Part shown: in pieces, positions 23,892 to 31,856 of the stretch | Layout of the letters: each line of letters opens with the position of its first letter | Numbering within the stretch: position 1 is the first letter of the stretch | Assembly (NCBI RefSeq): GCF_938045345.1 | Contig: NZ_CALIMS010000025.1 | Location: 1 to 41,094, forward strand | Reading direction: 5' to 3' | DNA: 41,094 nt | Origin: an uncultured Campylobacter sp. | Lineage (GTDB): Bacteria; Campylobacterota; Campylobacteria; Campylobacterales; Campylobacteraceae | Made by a program: the position numbers and the translations under genes | Notes under the pieces: generated by a model | What the model was told of the DNA's origin: nothing | The model's database searches: none | The model's input: only the letters and a program-made list of their open reading frames with translations

Positions 23892-24869
23892 ATGAAAGTG
23901 GGATTTATCGGCGGCGGAAATATGGGCGAGGCGATGATTGCCGCACTTTGCAGAGCCGGCGGGCGAGATTGCGCAGCGGGTGGAGAAAATTTTACAGAGA
24001 ATAAAGAAAATTGCACGGCGAGCAGAGAAAATTCCGCGCACGACGGGCAAAATTTTATGCCAGATACTCAAAGCTTTGCGGCTTGCGGGCAGAATTCCGC
24101 AAATTTAGAGCAGAATTTTGCGAGCCGCGAATGTGATTCCGCCTGCGCGCAGCCCGCCTCCGATACGAAGCTTCAAGTCCTAGCTTATGCTAGAAGCAAA
24201 AACGAAACCTTGCGTAAGCGCTACGGCGTGCAGATTTTGCAAGGCGAGACGCAGCTGGCGCACGCGGCGGATATTATCGTGCTTGCGACCAAGCCCGCCA
24301 GCTACGAGGGGATTTTGCACCTGATCGCGCCCGAGCTCGCGGGCAAAATCCTGCTTCTTTTGGCGCCGAATTTCAAGCTGGAGTGCGCCCAAAATATCGT
24401 AGGTGCGGACGTTTTCGTGGCCCGCGCGATGCCAAACGTCGCTGCGGGCATCGGCGCGTCGGCTACGGCGCTGTGCTACGGCGAGTATTTTGATGAGGCC
24501 AGTCGGGAGATCGTGCGAGCGCTAGCCGCAAAAATCGGTAAATTCTACGAGATAGACGAGGCTAGCTTTGCCGCATTTACTGGAATCGCAGGGAGTCTGC
24601 CTGCGTATGTGTGCGCCTTTATCGAGGCTGCGGCGGATGCGGGCGTGCGGGGCGGACTGCCGCGGGCGCTGTGCTACGACGCGGTGGCGGCGGCGGTAGA
24701 GGGCACGGCGCGCCTGCTGCAAAGCGGCAGGCGCCCATCGGAGCTCAAAGACGCCGTCTGCTCGCCCGCGGGCACGACGATAGAGGGGCTCGCGGCACTG
24801 GAGGCGGCTGGGTTTCGCGCAGCGGTGATGGCGGCGATCGAGGCGTGCATCGCCAAAGCTCGCAGTTAG
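23892..24869 (+). CDS. proC: Pyrroline-5-carboxylate reductase with a low-complexity insertion
   Basis: A 325-residue ProC (usual length about 260-275), the last enzyme of proline synthesis, reducing 1-pyrroline-5-carboxylate with NAD(P)H. The start is the ATG at 23892, eight bases after AAGGAG; an in-frame upstream start at 23859 would add residues before the Rossmann strand. Residues 1-24 are the first strand and helix (MKVGFIGGGNMGEAMIAALC). About 68 residues (25-92) of Asn/Ser/Cys/Ala-rich sequence follow. The fold then resumes with QVLAYARSKNETLRKRYGV and IIVLATKPASYEGIL, VARAMPNVAAGIGASATAL, AFTGIAGSLPAYVCAFIEA, and the C-terminal signature LKDAVCSPAGTTIEGLAALE. The insertion lies between beta-1/alpha-1 and beta-2, where a loop could be tolerated. 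It is transcribed away from ilvC. Confidence 0.93.
   Translation: MKVGFIGGGNMGEAMIAALCRAGGRDCAAGGENFTENKENCTASRENSAHDGQNFMPDTQSFAACGQNSANLEQNFASRECDSACAQPASDTKLQVLAYARSKNETLRKRYGVQILQGETQLAHAADIIVLATKPASYEGILHLIAPELAGKILLLLAPNFKLECAQNIVGADVFVARAMPNVAAGIGASATALCYGEYFDEASREIVRALAAKIGKFYEIDEASFAAFTGIAGSLPAYVCAFIEAAADAGVRGGLPRALCYDAVAAAVEGTARLLQSGRRPSELKDAVCSPAGTTIEGLAALEAAGFRAAVMAAIEACIAKARS
23964..24167 (+). repeat. RAATTY-rich low-complexity insertion in proC
   Basis: About 204 bp coding for peptides such as GENFTENKEN, SRENSAHDGQNF and GQNSANLEQNF. Six RAATTY sites were counted. The segment is in frame and free of stops. Confidence 0.65.
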
Positions 24870-25554
24870 CCTCGCCGCACCTCGTCGGTTTCGGATTTCA
24901 AACATAGCGCGTTTGCGTTCGCGCTAATATCGGAATTCTGTGCGGGCACGCTAGCTAAATTTTGTCTTATCTTTAAATCAAACGAGCTTGCGGCTGCGGC
25001 GAAATTTACGAACCTTATGGTAAACGAGCCGGCAAGCTCGTATTGCATTTAAAATTTTAAAATTTAGAGATTTTGGGAAATTTTAATTCAAAATTTCGCT
25101 CTTAAAATTCTAAATTTGCAGGATTATAAATTTAGCGCTCGCAGCAGGGCGAAATTTTGATTTTAACTAAATAGGCTTGATGTCTGTGACCATTAAAATC
25201 AAAATTTAGCGCAGCATAGGTAGATGCACTCACGACTGCGAACTTGAGAAGCAAGAACGTAAAAGCTAAAATAGTGCGTCTTGCGCCGCAGTCTTATTAA
25301 GACACAAACGCAAACTGCAAAATTTCGCCGCTCATGTGAGCAGCAAATCAAGCCGCACCGAAGCGTATTTTACTACCAGAGCAAGCTGCAAATCAAAACA
25401 CATTCCGCCGCCCGAACGAGCCTTAAATTTAAACCGCGTTTCGCCGCCGAGCTACAAACCAAACCTGTGCGCCAAATCCTGCCGAGCTGCGCAATAAAAT
25501 TTAACTTTTCATCCGGCCGAAGCTTCGCACGCAAAGCCGCGATAAGCAAAAAGA
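24870..25554. repeat. Intergenic region with RAATTY array and degenerate repeats
   Basis: About 685 bp downstream of proC. From 24930 to 25215 it has more than ten RAATTY sites. From about 25300 to 25480 a loosely repeated word (gcaaatcaa-/ctgcaaa- followed by gccgc) recurs three or four times. An open plus-strand frame of 93 codons through the repeats has no ribosome site and is not called. Confidence 0.5.
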
Positions 25555-26193
25555 TCAGATAAATTCCTTCTCCAAAGGCTGCATCGCGTTGCCCTCGGCG
25601 TCAAAAAGCACCCGCCCGCAGACCTCGCAAACCTCGTTCCTAGGAGAGGGCTCGTCCGCGTCCAGCTGCCACGCGAACATCTCGCCGCACTTGCAGTTTA
25701 TGACGTAAAGGATCTGCCTTTTGCGGCGCTTGCCCCACGGCGCGATATCCCAAAACGGCTCCTCGTGCTTTGCCATTTTCTTAAAATCCCGCTCGGCGTT
25801 CTTGTGCGCGATAAATAGATAATAAGCGTCGCTATGAAGCTCCAAAGTAAAAAGCCTAAAATCGCTCTTCTTCAGCGCCTTTTGAAACTCGTTCATCAAA
25901 AATAGGCTCGCATCGCCGCGCTCGAAACCCTCTTTTTTCGCTTCTTTTTCGAGCCTTGCGTAAATTTTATCGCAGTCTAGTGACACGCCGCTTTGCAGCG
26001 CATCAAGCCTAGAGCTGATAAATTTGCCTACATCGCCCGTCTCGTCCTCGCCGACCCAGTCAAGCATCCAAACAAGCCCTTTTGCGATAAGCGCGTTCAA
26101 AAACTCGCCGTCATTCATCTCGCCCGTTTTCTCAAAACCGCCCGTCTCGCCTGCCGTCAAATGCTTTAGGACGCAGCACTGATCTTTCGTCAT
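25555..26193 (-). CDS. Hypothetical protein with C-terminal zinc-ribbon-like cysteines (possibly DUF6630)
   Basis: A 212-residue soluble protein. The N-terminal two thirds (MNDGEFLNALIAKGLVWMLDWVG, then ELHSDAYYLFIAHKNAERDFKKMA) recall DUF6630, in which a helical region precedes a short strand pair ending D-x-Y-x-L-x-I, but I am not certain. The C-terminal part has CKCGEMFAW and CEVCGRVLFD, a C-x-C...C-x-x-C arrangement suggesting a zinc ribbon. AAGGAG precedes the ATG at 26193. It is divergent from the DUF1963 gene and heads the cluster of orphan small proteins. No toxin domain is visible. Confidence 0.7.
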   Translation of the reverse strand: MTKDQCCVLKHLTAGETGGFEKTGEMNDGEFLNALIAKGLVWMLDWVGEDETGDVGKFISSRLDALQSGVSLDCDKIYARLEKEAKKEGFERGDASLFLMNEFQKALKKSDFRLFTLELHSDAYYLFIAHKNAERDFKKMAKHEEPFWDIAPWGKRRKRQILYVINCKCGEMFAWQLDADEPSPRNEVCEVCGRVLFDAEGNAMQPLEKEFI

Positions 26194-26289
26194 TTTCGCT
26201 CCTTTGATTAAATTTGCCGCCTACATGGGTCTGTCTAAATTTTACTCTCAAAAAGCTTTAAGCTTACTTTTCGCAACTCCTTGCGCTGC

Positions 26290-26332
26290 AAATTTAGCTC
26301 GCGGCGGCGGGTAAAATTTACGCTATAATTTC
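26290..26332 (+). promoter_or_regulatory. Promoter of the DUF1963 gene, copy A of a duplicated element
   Basis: A 43-bp element ending in TATAAT (26324-26329), 39 bases before the ATG at 26369. It is nearly identical (one substitution and one indel) to 28303-28344 upstream of the DUF4299 gene. Both copies contain AAATTTAGCTCGC, a GC-rich core, TAAAATTT and CGCTATAATTT in the same order. Confidence 0.65.
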
Positions 26333-26368
26333 ACAAAAGCGCTAAAATTCCAACCGAAAAGGACGCAA

Positions 26369-27091
26369 ATGCAAACGGATCTGCAAGAAAAGATTAAGGA
26401 GCTGCAGCGCAAGATCGCGCGCGAAATCACCTATTTTCAGACGGGCGGCGTGAGGCCGCGAGGCGCTATCGATGAGTGCTGGATCGGTCGCGTGCTCGCT
26501 TACGCGGCGGACGAGGAGCTGCCTGTGGATCAAAACGGCGTGCCGATGCTCCCTCTGGCGCAGTTTTACCTGCCCGCGCTACCCTACGTGCCGCAGGTCT
26601 TGGACGGCGTCAAGCTGCTTGCGGTCTTCATCTCGCACGATCTCATCGGCAAATTTGATGAGAATATGGACGGCCTGTGGGCGATCCGCGAGTATAGCGA
26701 CGTAAGCGAGCTCGTCATAAAGGAGCTTGCAAATCCGCGCTCACAGATAAGACCCTTTCCTTTGCAGCCCAAATTTGCCGTGGACGATACGCCCGTTTGG
26801 GACGACGGCGGGCTGGAGCCTGACGTCGTGCATGAAATTTTAGAGCTTAAAAGGTCGGTCGGGCTCTATTATTCCGACGTCACGGCTGGACTGGAGTATC
26901 ACAACTGCACGAAGCTCGGCGGCTACCCCTCCTTTTGCCAGTCAGGAGTGAGCTTCGGCGAGGGCTATCAGTTCGTTTTTCAGGTCTCTTCAGACGAAAA
27001 AGCGGGCTTTAACGTCATTGACGGCGGCAGCTTGATGTTTGCTAAAAACCCGCAAAGCGGTGCGTGGAGCCTGTATTATGATTTCGATTAG
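26369..27091 (+). CDS. DUF1963 (YwqG-like) family protein
   Basis: A 240-residue soluble protein of the DUF1963/YwqG family. Seen: a coiled N-terminal helix (residues 2-20), RGAIDECWIGRVLAY, PMLPLAQFYLPALPYVPQVLDGVKLLAVFISH (the family's P-L-x-x-L-x-Q-x-x-L analogue), and the late signature CTKLGGYPSFCQSG (K-x-G-G-x-P-x-F-x-Q). Function is unknown. Members occur widely as single genes and in immunity-like clusters next to SUKH genes, as here. The ATG has AAAGGA upstream. It is followed after 324 bp by the SUKH gene, also on the plus strand. Confidence 0.82.
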   Translation: MQTDLQEKIKELQRKIAREITYFQTGGVRPRGAIDECWIGRVLAYAADEELPVDQNGVPMLPLAQFYLPALPYVPQVLDGVKLLAVFISHDLIGKFDENMDGLWAIREYSDVSELVIKELANPRSQIRPFPLQPKFAVDDTPVWDDGGLEPDVVHEILELKRSVGLYYSDVTAGLEYHNCTKLGGYPSFCQSGVSFGEGYQFVFQVSSDEKAGFNVIDGGSLMFAKNPQSGAWSLYYDFD

Positions 27092-27415
27092 GCGTGCGAA
27101 GATAAATTTAGCTCGCTTGCAAAATTCCGCCGCTTCAAACAGACGCCGGGAGCGAGTAAATTTATGATGAAATTTTATCGGCGTGCAGCCTTGAGCTCGC
27201 TCGGCGCGGATTAAATTTAGACGGCACCCGATCTAGGTTAAATTTAAGCCGCCAAGAAGCGAGCCGAATAGATGCAGGTGAGCCGAATACAGCGAGCGGG
27301 CTGTGAAAAATTCGGCGCCGCAAAATTTTAAAATTTTATAGCCCGAGATTTCGGCTTCGAGCTTGGAATTTAAGGCGCGTTTGAAATTTTAACCCGTAAA
27401 TTTAAAGGAGCGAAA
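27092..27415. other. Intergenic stretch before the SUKH gene
   Basis: 324 bp without a gene, with about nine RAATTY sites. The words AAATTTAGCTCG at its start resemble the 5' part of the duplicated promoter found at 26290 and 28303. Confidence 0.45.
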
Positions 27416-28225
27416 ATGAACGCAAACGAGCTTGCAAACATCTGGCGCAAGCCGATCTACCTGCCATATCTGCAAGATCCGCTCACGCCCGAGGCACTGA
27501 TGGCCGCAGAAGAGGAGCTGGGGCACGCCCTGCCGCGCGAACTAGTCATGATGCTAAGCATCCAAAATGGCGGCTACCTGCGCTACGAGCTAGAGGGCTA
27601 CCCGCTGGACGCCGTCAGCGGCATCGGTGAGGCGCATCCGTCGCTTACGCGCTTTAGCTGGGGCGAGGAGCGCGAGTGCGTGAGCTTCGAGCTTGACGGA
27701 CTGGTACCCTTCAGCGGCGACGGGCATTGGTATCTGTGCCTGGACTATCGCGCGAGCGAGGAGCCTGCGGTCGCCTACATCGATGTCGAATGCGATGAGC
27801 AAAGCATCATCGCGCAGGATTTTGCTTCGTTTTTGGCGCTTTTGCGGCTCGACACGGGCGGCAAGATCGCGCTGCAAACAAAGCTCGATCTAGACGGCAC
27901 GAAGGCGCGGCTGGAGGAAATTTTGGGCGTGCGAGCTAAAGCTGCCGATCCGCAGCTTTACGGCTTTAGCGTGTATAATTTCGCTCGCGAGGGCGGCGTG
28001 CTGAGCCTTAGCCCGAACGAGGTTCGGCTCGGATTTGCCAGGCGGGGCGAGCGGCGGTTTAAAGAGCTTAAAAACTTCAGCGAGCCCGCCCTGCGCTATG
28101 CTGAGCTGGACGCGGACGCGATGATACTTGACGTTTTCAAAGAGGAGCTGATGAGTGAAATTTTGCGCGAGCTCAAGAGTGCAGGCTTGTGCGCACAGAG
28201 CCTAAAAGACGCGGTCGGCGCGTAA
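27416..28225 (+). CDS. SMI1/KNR4 (SUKH) family protein
   Basis: A 269-residue protein. Residues 20-150 are a SUKH domain: LTPEALMAAEEELGHALPRELVMMLSIQNGGYL, PLDAVSGI, FELDGLVPFSGDGHWYLCLDY and AYIDVECDEQSIIAQDFASFLALL, the expected order of the domain (leading helix, L-P-x-E-x-x-x-L-x-x-x-N-G-G, D-G-H-W-Y-x-x-x-D-Y, ending in F-x-x-F-L). The last 110 residues, with LYGFSVYNFAREGGVLSLS, form an unidentified extension. SUKH proteins include immunity proteins against polymorphic nuclease toxins, but no toxin gene is visible nearby. AAAGGAG precedes the ATG. A decayed relative is present at 912-1655. Confidence 0.85.
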   Translation: MNANELANIWRKPIYLPYLQDPLTPEALMAAEEELGHALPRELVMMLSIQNGGYLRYELEGYPLDAVSGIGEAHPSLTRFSWGEERECVSFELDGLVPFSGDGHWYLCLDYRASEEPAVAYIDVECDEQSIIAQDFASFLALLRLDTGGKIALQTKLDLDGTKARLEEILGVRAKAADPQLYGFSVYNFAREGGVLSLSPNEVRLGFARRGERRFKELKNFSEPALRYAELDADAMILDVFKEELMSEILRELKSAGLCAQSLKDAVGA

Positions 28226-28302
28226 GATTTTGCGATTATTAGTGAGTTTTGTGCGGGCTGCGGCGCACGCTCGTACAACCAGCAATACGGGCTTGCGAGC
28301 GT

Positions 28303-28344
28303 AAATTTAGCTCGCCGCGGCGGGTAAAATTTCGCTATAATTTT
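28303..28344 (+). promoter_or_regulatory. Promoter of the DUF4299 gene, copy B of a duplicated element
   Basis: A 42-bp element with TATAAT at 28336-28341, 27 bases before the ATG at 28369. It is almost identical to the element at 26290-26332 before the DUF1963 gene, so the two genes may be expressed alike. Confidence 0.65.
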
Positions 28345-28368
28345 GCTAATTTAGCAAAGGAGAAAACG

Positions 28369-29300
28369 ATGAGCGTAGAATTCCGCGTTAAAAATAAAAA
28401 GCGACCGCTATTTATGGGGTATTCGGACGCCATGAGCGTTAGCAAGGCATTGGATCTCCTGCCCGATCTATCGGTATTTGGCATAGACGAGAGCGCCGAG
28501 GACTTTGACGAGAGGGCGTTTTTAAAATCGCCTTTGAGCGAGTATGAGTGTTTGATTTTGGGCGTGCGGGGCAAGAGCGGGCGCGGAATGGAGCTTAGCT
28601 ACGATGAGGATCAGCAAAGCTACGCCGTGCGCGTAAATACGCCCGCGACGGTCTTTGATTGGGTTTTGGCGATCTCATATCTGCAGGCGCTATCTAAGCA
28701 GCTGGGGGGGGCGAGATCGCGGATGAAAACGGCGAAATTTACGCTCACGACAGGATAGAACAATTCGACTACGAGCGCGATATAGCGGCGGGGCTACATT
28801 CGATAGATCAACACTTAAACGGTGATACGGAGGTAAATTTTTGCTACGGGGTGCAGAGGCCTTTTGCGATAAACCGCGCGATGATGGATGAAATTTTAGC
28901 CTCGTATAACCCCACCGCCGAGTTTAGCAAGCGGCTGACCGAAGTGCAATATCTTGACGCTTACAGCGCGCACCAGAGGTTTTACCGAAATGGAGATGAC
29001 GGCACGATAATGGGCTCATACGCGCTCACGCAGGACCTGCCCACTATCCTGCCTTACAAGCCGTTTGTGGAGTGGCAAAACGCGGAGATGCTGAAAAATA
29101 ACGACGTCGCGCGCTGGCAGATCGCGCTCATAGGCATAGAGGGCGACGAAAACGACGCCGATAACTACCATGCAATCGCCGAGCTGGAATACGACGAGTT
29201 TATCGCGCGCCTGCCGAAGCAAAACTACCGCTTCATCGATGCAAGCTATATTTTGGTGGATGGGCTAAACGCCGAGCAGCTAAAGGCGCTGGCAGGCTAA
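28369..29300 (+). pseudogene. DUF4299 family protein, split by a frame change at a poly-G tract (phase-off)
   Basis: Two open frames together make one DUF4299 protein. The first starts at the ATG at 28369 (AAGGAG nearby) with MSVEFRVKNKKRPLFMGYSD, includes SEYECLILGVRGKSGRG and NTPATVFDWVLAISYLQAL, and reaches SKQL, where eight G follow (28704-28711). With G8 the frame runs on for only 18 codons after SKQLGG and stops at 28758. The next frame continues without a stop from the tract: EIADENGEIYAHDRIEQFDYERD, then VNFCYGVQRPFAINRAMM, to a TAA at 29300. G9 would give 310 residues and G6 309. G7 stops almost at once. Function of DUF4299 is unknown. This may be a phase-variable gene caught OFF, a simple pseudogene, or a sequencing error in the run. 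Confidence 0.82.
28704..28711 (+). repeat. Poly-G tract (G8) inside the DUF4299 gene
   Basis: Eight consecutive G, the only such run I noticed in the window, located exactly where the reading frame of the DUF4299 homology changes by one base. G tracts of eight or more are the usual slipping element of Campylobacter phase-variable genes. Confidence 0.8.
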
Positions 29301-29324
29301 ATTTTACTTGCGGTGAAATTCTAC

Positions 29325-29475
29325 AGAATTTTATCGAGGATTGACGCCACAAAATTTAAAGGGGCGGGATTTGCGGTAAATTTCGCGGCGGGCAAAATTC
29401 TAAAAGATGGAATTTTATCGCGATGCAAATTTAAGAATTCCACCACGATAAAATTCCGTCGCGATAAAATTTAGA
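29325..29475. repeat. Inverted and direct copies of GGAATTTTATCG upstream of a small gene
   Basis: GGAATTTTATCG (29409-29420) and its perfect reverse complement CGATAAAATTCC (29446-29457) are separated by 25 bases with GAATTC near the middle. Shorter copies occur near 29325 (GAATTTTATCG) and at 29462 (CGATAAAATTT). They lie directly before the ribosome site of the gene at 29485 and could be an operator or hairpin. Confidence 0.5.
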
Positions 29476-29484
29476 AAGGTTAAA

Positions 29485-29754
29485 ATGAAAAGGACCTACT
29501 ACGATCTAAAAATTTACGATAACGGCATGATGCGAGGCGTGCTGCAAGAGGACATCGAGGCACTGCCGTTTTTCGACTACTGGCAAAAGATGAGCCTATG
29601 CTCGACGCAAGGTATCTATATAGACGAAAATGGCAAAGAGCACAGGCTCGTATATCTGCACGACTGGGAAAAATTTTGCAGATTATTCGCTCGAGAACAG
29701 GAGCTACTTAAGCACGCCCCCGCCGGTAGCAAAAATGAGCGATCCGATCCGTAG
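29485..29754 (+). CDS. Small hypothetical protein
   Basis: An 89-residue soluble protein I do not recognise. It begins MKRTYYDLKIYDNGMMRG and has an aromatic-rich middle (FFDYWQKMSLCSTQGIYIDE, then LVYLHDWEKFCRLFAREQ). The beta-strand-like N-terminus followed by a helical C-terminus is compatible with a compact alpha/beta domain. AAAGG lies seven to eight bases before the ATG, and codon use matches the neighbours, so it is likely a real gene. It is the last plus-strand gene of the orphan cluster. Function unknown. Confidence 0.6.
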   Translation: MKRTYYDLKIYDNGMMRGVLQEDIEALPFFDYWQKMSLCSTQGIYIDENGKEHRLVYLHDWEKFCRLFAREQELLKHAPAGSKNERSDP

Positions 29755-29836
29755 CGGATCTCGGTCGGCAGCGGAGAATAGCGGCGATCCTAGCTGCAGC
29801 GCAAGTTGATTTTATCCGCCAAATAGCGGCGCACGT

Positions 29837-30817
29837 TTAATCAGCCAAAATCGCCGCCCCGCTTAAATCCGGGTTTAAATTTAGCTCGTCTATGATAGAT
29901 AAAAGCTCTGAAATTTCCTTTTTTATCTGCGCGGCGTCCTCTAAGCTCGGCGGCGGCGAAAAAAGCGTTGTTTCAAACTTGTTTTTCGCTCCGTTTAAAA
30001 ATAGATAAAGCTTATCATCCATAAACGCCGCGCTCAGCCCCATTTTCCCCGCGAATTTTTCCTTTAGCTCTCGCAGGCGCTCCATAAATGCGGGCGTCAA
30101 AAGATACCTCGCCTCAACCTTATCGTCCGCAAAGACCCGAAATTCTTTACTAAAAAACACGTCGTCCATCTGCTCTTTTTCGCCTATAAATTTAGTATTT
30201 AACGTGCGACTTGCCACTATCGTTTGCCCGCTAAATTTCTTGTAAAACTCGCAGACCAAGACCGAGCCGCTGAACGCCTGCATATCCTTCATGGCCTCCC
30301 ATGCAAAAATTATTGCGGATAGCAAATTTAGCGCCGCCGAGTCGCTTAGCTCCAGCGTCGCGCCGTTTGGGATGCGGATCGCTTCGCTGAGGCTAAATTT
30401 GACGCCGTTATAAATGCCTCCGATTTGATCTTCGGCGCGAAACTCATCGGGCGAATAGATGCCGATTTTGCGAAATTCTTTACGGCTGATGCCGGCAAAC
30501 GGATCGTAGCTAAAATTTGGATCTACCTCGTGAATAGCGGCGCGGACGAAAACGTCTTTATAAAACGCTTTGTAATCTCCCAGCTCGCTGGTCACTCGGC
30601 TCGCGTTAGCCATTAGTGCGGCTTGAAAAAACGGAATATAGATAATGATGAAAAATAGCGGTGCAAGGCGATTTTCAAAAAGATGCCATACGGCAAATCC
30701 GCCGCCTACGGGCAGCGCTATTATAAATAAAATTCCTAAAAACAGATACTTTATAAATGCTAGCCGGCACTCTTTTTGCTTTTTGGCGGTGGCAACTATT
30801 GCTTCGTTTATATTCAA
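29837..30817 (-). CDS. DUF3137 domain-containing membrane protein
   Basis: A 326-residue protein. Two membrane segments near residues 23-45 and 52-70 follow a short N-terminal cytoplasmic helix. The cytoplasmic remainder carries the DUF3137 pattern: LGDYKAFYKDVFVRAAIHEVDPNFSYDPFAGISRKEFRKIGIY, DEFRAEDQIGGIYNGVKFSLSEA, then a core with FSGSVLVCEFYKKFSGQTIV and FRVFADDKVEARYLLTPAFMERL, and near the end AAFMDDKLYLFL. Function of the family is unknown. The start is a TTG at 30817, supported by AAAGG eight bases upstream and by the family N-terminus. It lies convergent with the small gene at 29485. Confidence 0.85.
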   Translation of the reverse strand: MNINEAIVATAKKQKECRLAFIKYLFLGILFIIALPVGGGFAVWHLFENRLAPLFFIIIYIPFFQAALMANASRVTSELGDYKAFYKDVFVRAAIHEVDPNFSYDPFAGISRKEFRKIGIYSPDEFRAEDQIGGIYNGVKFSLSEAIRIPNGATLELSDSAALNLLSAIIFAWEAMKDMQAFSGSVLVCEFYKKFSGQTIVASRTLNTKFIGEKEQMDDVFFSKEFRVFADDKVEARYLLTPAFMERLRELKEKFAGKMGLSAAFMDDKLYLFLNGAKNKFETTLFSPPPSLEDAAQIKKEISELLSIIDELNLNPDLSGAAILAD

Positions 30818-30958
30818 AATTTTACCTTTTTCTAAATTTACGCAGCGGATTTCGCGCCTGGAGCGAATTTTAGCAAAATTTACGCCGCAAAGATACGGCG
30901 GCGCGAGTAAATTTTATTCGGCGGATTAAATTTATAAAATTTACGCCGCAGCGGCGAT

Positions 30959-31387
30959 CTACTCGGACGTGCGCTGATTTAGCCGCGCTCCCAGATTGTC
31001 TGCGCCCTCTTTTAACACCCCAAATCCTGCCGCGGCAATACAGACAAAATTAATTAGCGAGCCCCTCCCGCCGACGTTTAAAATCCTAAAGCCTACAATC
31101 CACAGCGCCGCGCCGAAGCCAAGCATGCACACGGCGGTCGCGATCCCCAGCTTGCGGCGCAGGGGGCTTGGTTTGCGCGCTACCTGAACCCGCGTAATCA
31201 CGTAGCTGCCCGCGTATCCTCCGCGGATGAAATACGCGCGCGCAAGCTCGCCCTCCTCCACTGGGATATCGTTAAACTCGCCGCGCAGCTTCACGCCGTC
31301 TATCTCGAAAAATACCCAAATTTTGCTATTTCCTCTTGCAGCGTGGACGCGGAGATTTCGAACCTCGCCCGTGATCTCATATTCCAA
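30959..31387 (-). CDS. Hypothetical protein with two C-terminal membrane segments
   Basis: A 142-residue protein I do not recognise. Residues 1-70 look like a small beta-rich domain (MEYEITGEVRNLRVHAARGN, IWVFFEIDGVKLRGEFNDIP, YVITRVQVARK). Residues about 80-102 and 108-128 are two membrane segments. The topology resembles small bacterial membrane proteins with a cytoplasmic OB-like or DUF3592-like domain, but I cannot assign a family. Start is TTG at 31387, supported by a strong GGAGGT five bases upstream. It is upstream of the DUF3137 gene on the same strand, 141 bp away, so the two might be co-transcribed. Confidence 0.7.
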   Translation of the reverse strand: MEYEITGEVRNLRVHAARGNSKIWVFFEIDGVKLRGEFNDIPVEEGELARAYFIRGGYAGSYVITRVQVARKPSPLRRKLGIATAVCMLGFGAALWIVGFRILNVGGRGSLINFVCIAAAGFGVLKEGADNLGARLNQRTSE

Positions 31388-31856
31388 TTTACCTCCTCAA
31401 ACACAGCTTTGCACTTTGCTTTCGCGCTAAATTCCGCGCCGTAAAATTTTAAAATCTAAATTTATACCTTGCTTGCAGCGCCGTCCGTAAAATTTTAAAG
31501 TTGAGATTCTGCAAGCCCTGAATTTAGAGCTAAGCCTTAAAATTTCATAGCGATAGAATTTCAAGTAAAGCTCCGATGCTAAATTTAGCAAGCCGCATGC
31601 ATGGGGTATCTATGCCTTGCCGAATTTCGCACGTCGCAAAATCGCGGCGAAATTCCGCGCGCTATAAAAGCTCACAAACCCGCCGTGGTAGTATCCCAAT
31701 CAAGCCACCGCAAAATTAATACCGCGCGACAAGCGGCGCAAGGCAGACAGCGCACGACAGACGCCTTGCGACGAACGGCGCACGGCGAGCAATACAAAAC
31801 AGACGGCGCACGGCAGGCAGTGCAAACCAACAAACGTGCGCCGGGCTACCAAGCGC
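31388..31856. other. Intergenic region with RAATTY sites and degenerate GC-rich repeats
   Basis: About 470 bp. The right part (31725-31850) repeats words such as ggcgcacggc-aggca and ggcgcaaggc-agaca several times. A 94-codon plus-strand frame through it translates to low-complexity R/Q/T/A peptide without a ribosome site and is not called. Confidence 0.45.

Noticed and set aside
25281..25562. 93-codon plus-strand frame in the proC downstream gap
   Set aside because: Translation follows degenerate DNA repeats and lacks a ribosome site; it also overlaps the 3' end of a real minus-strand gene.
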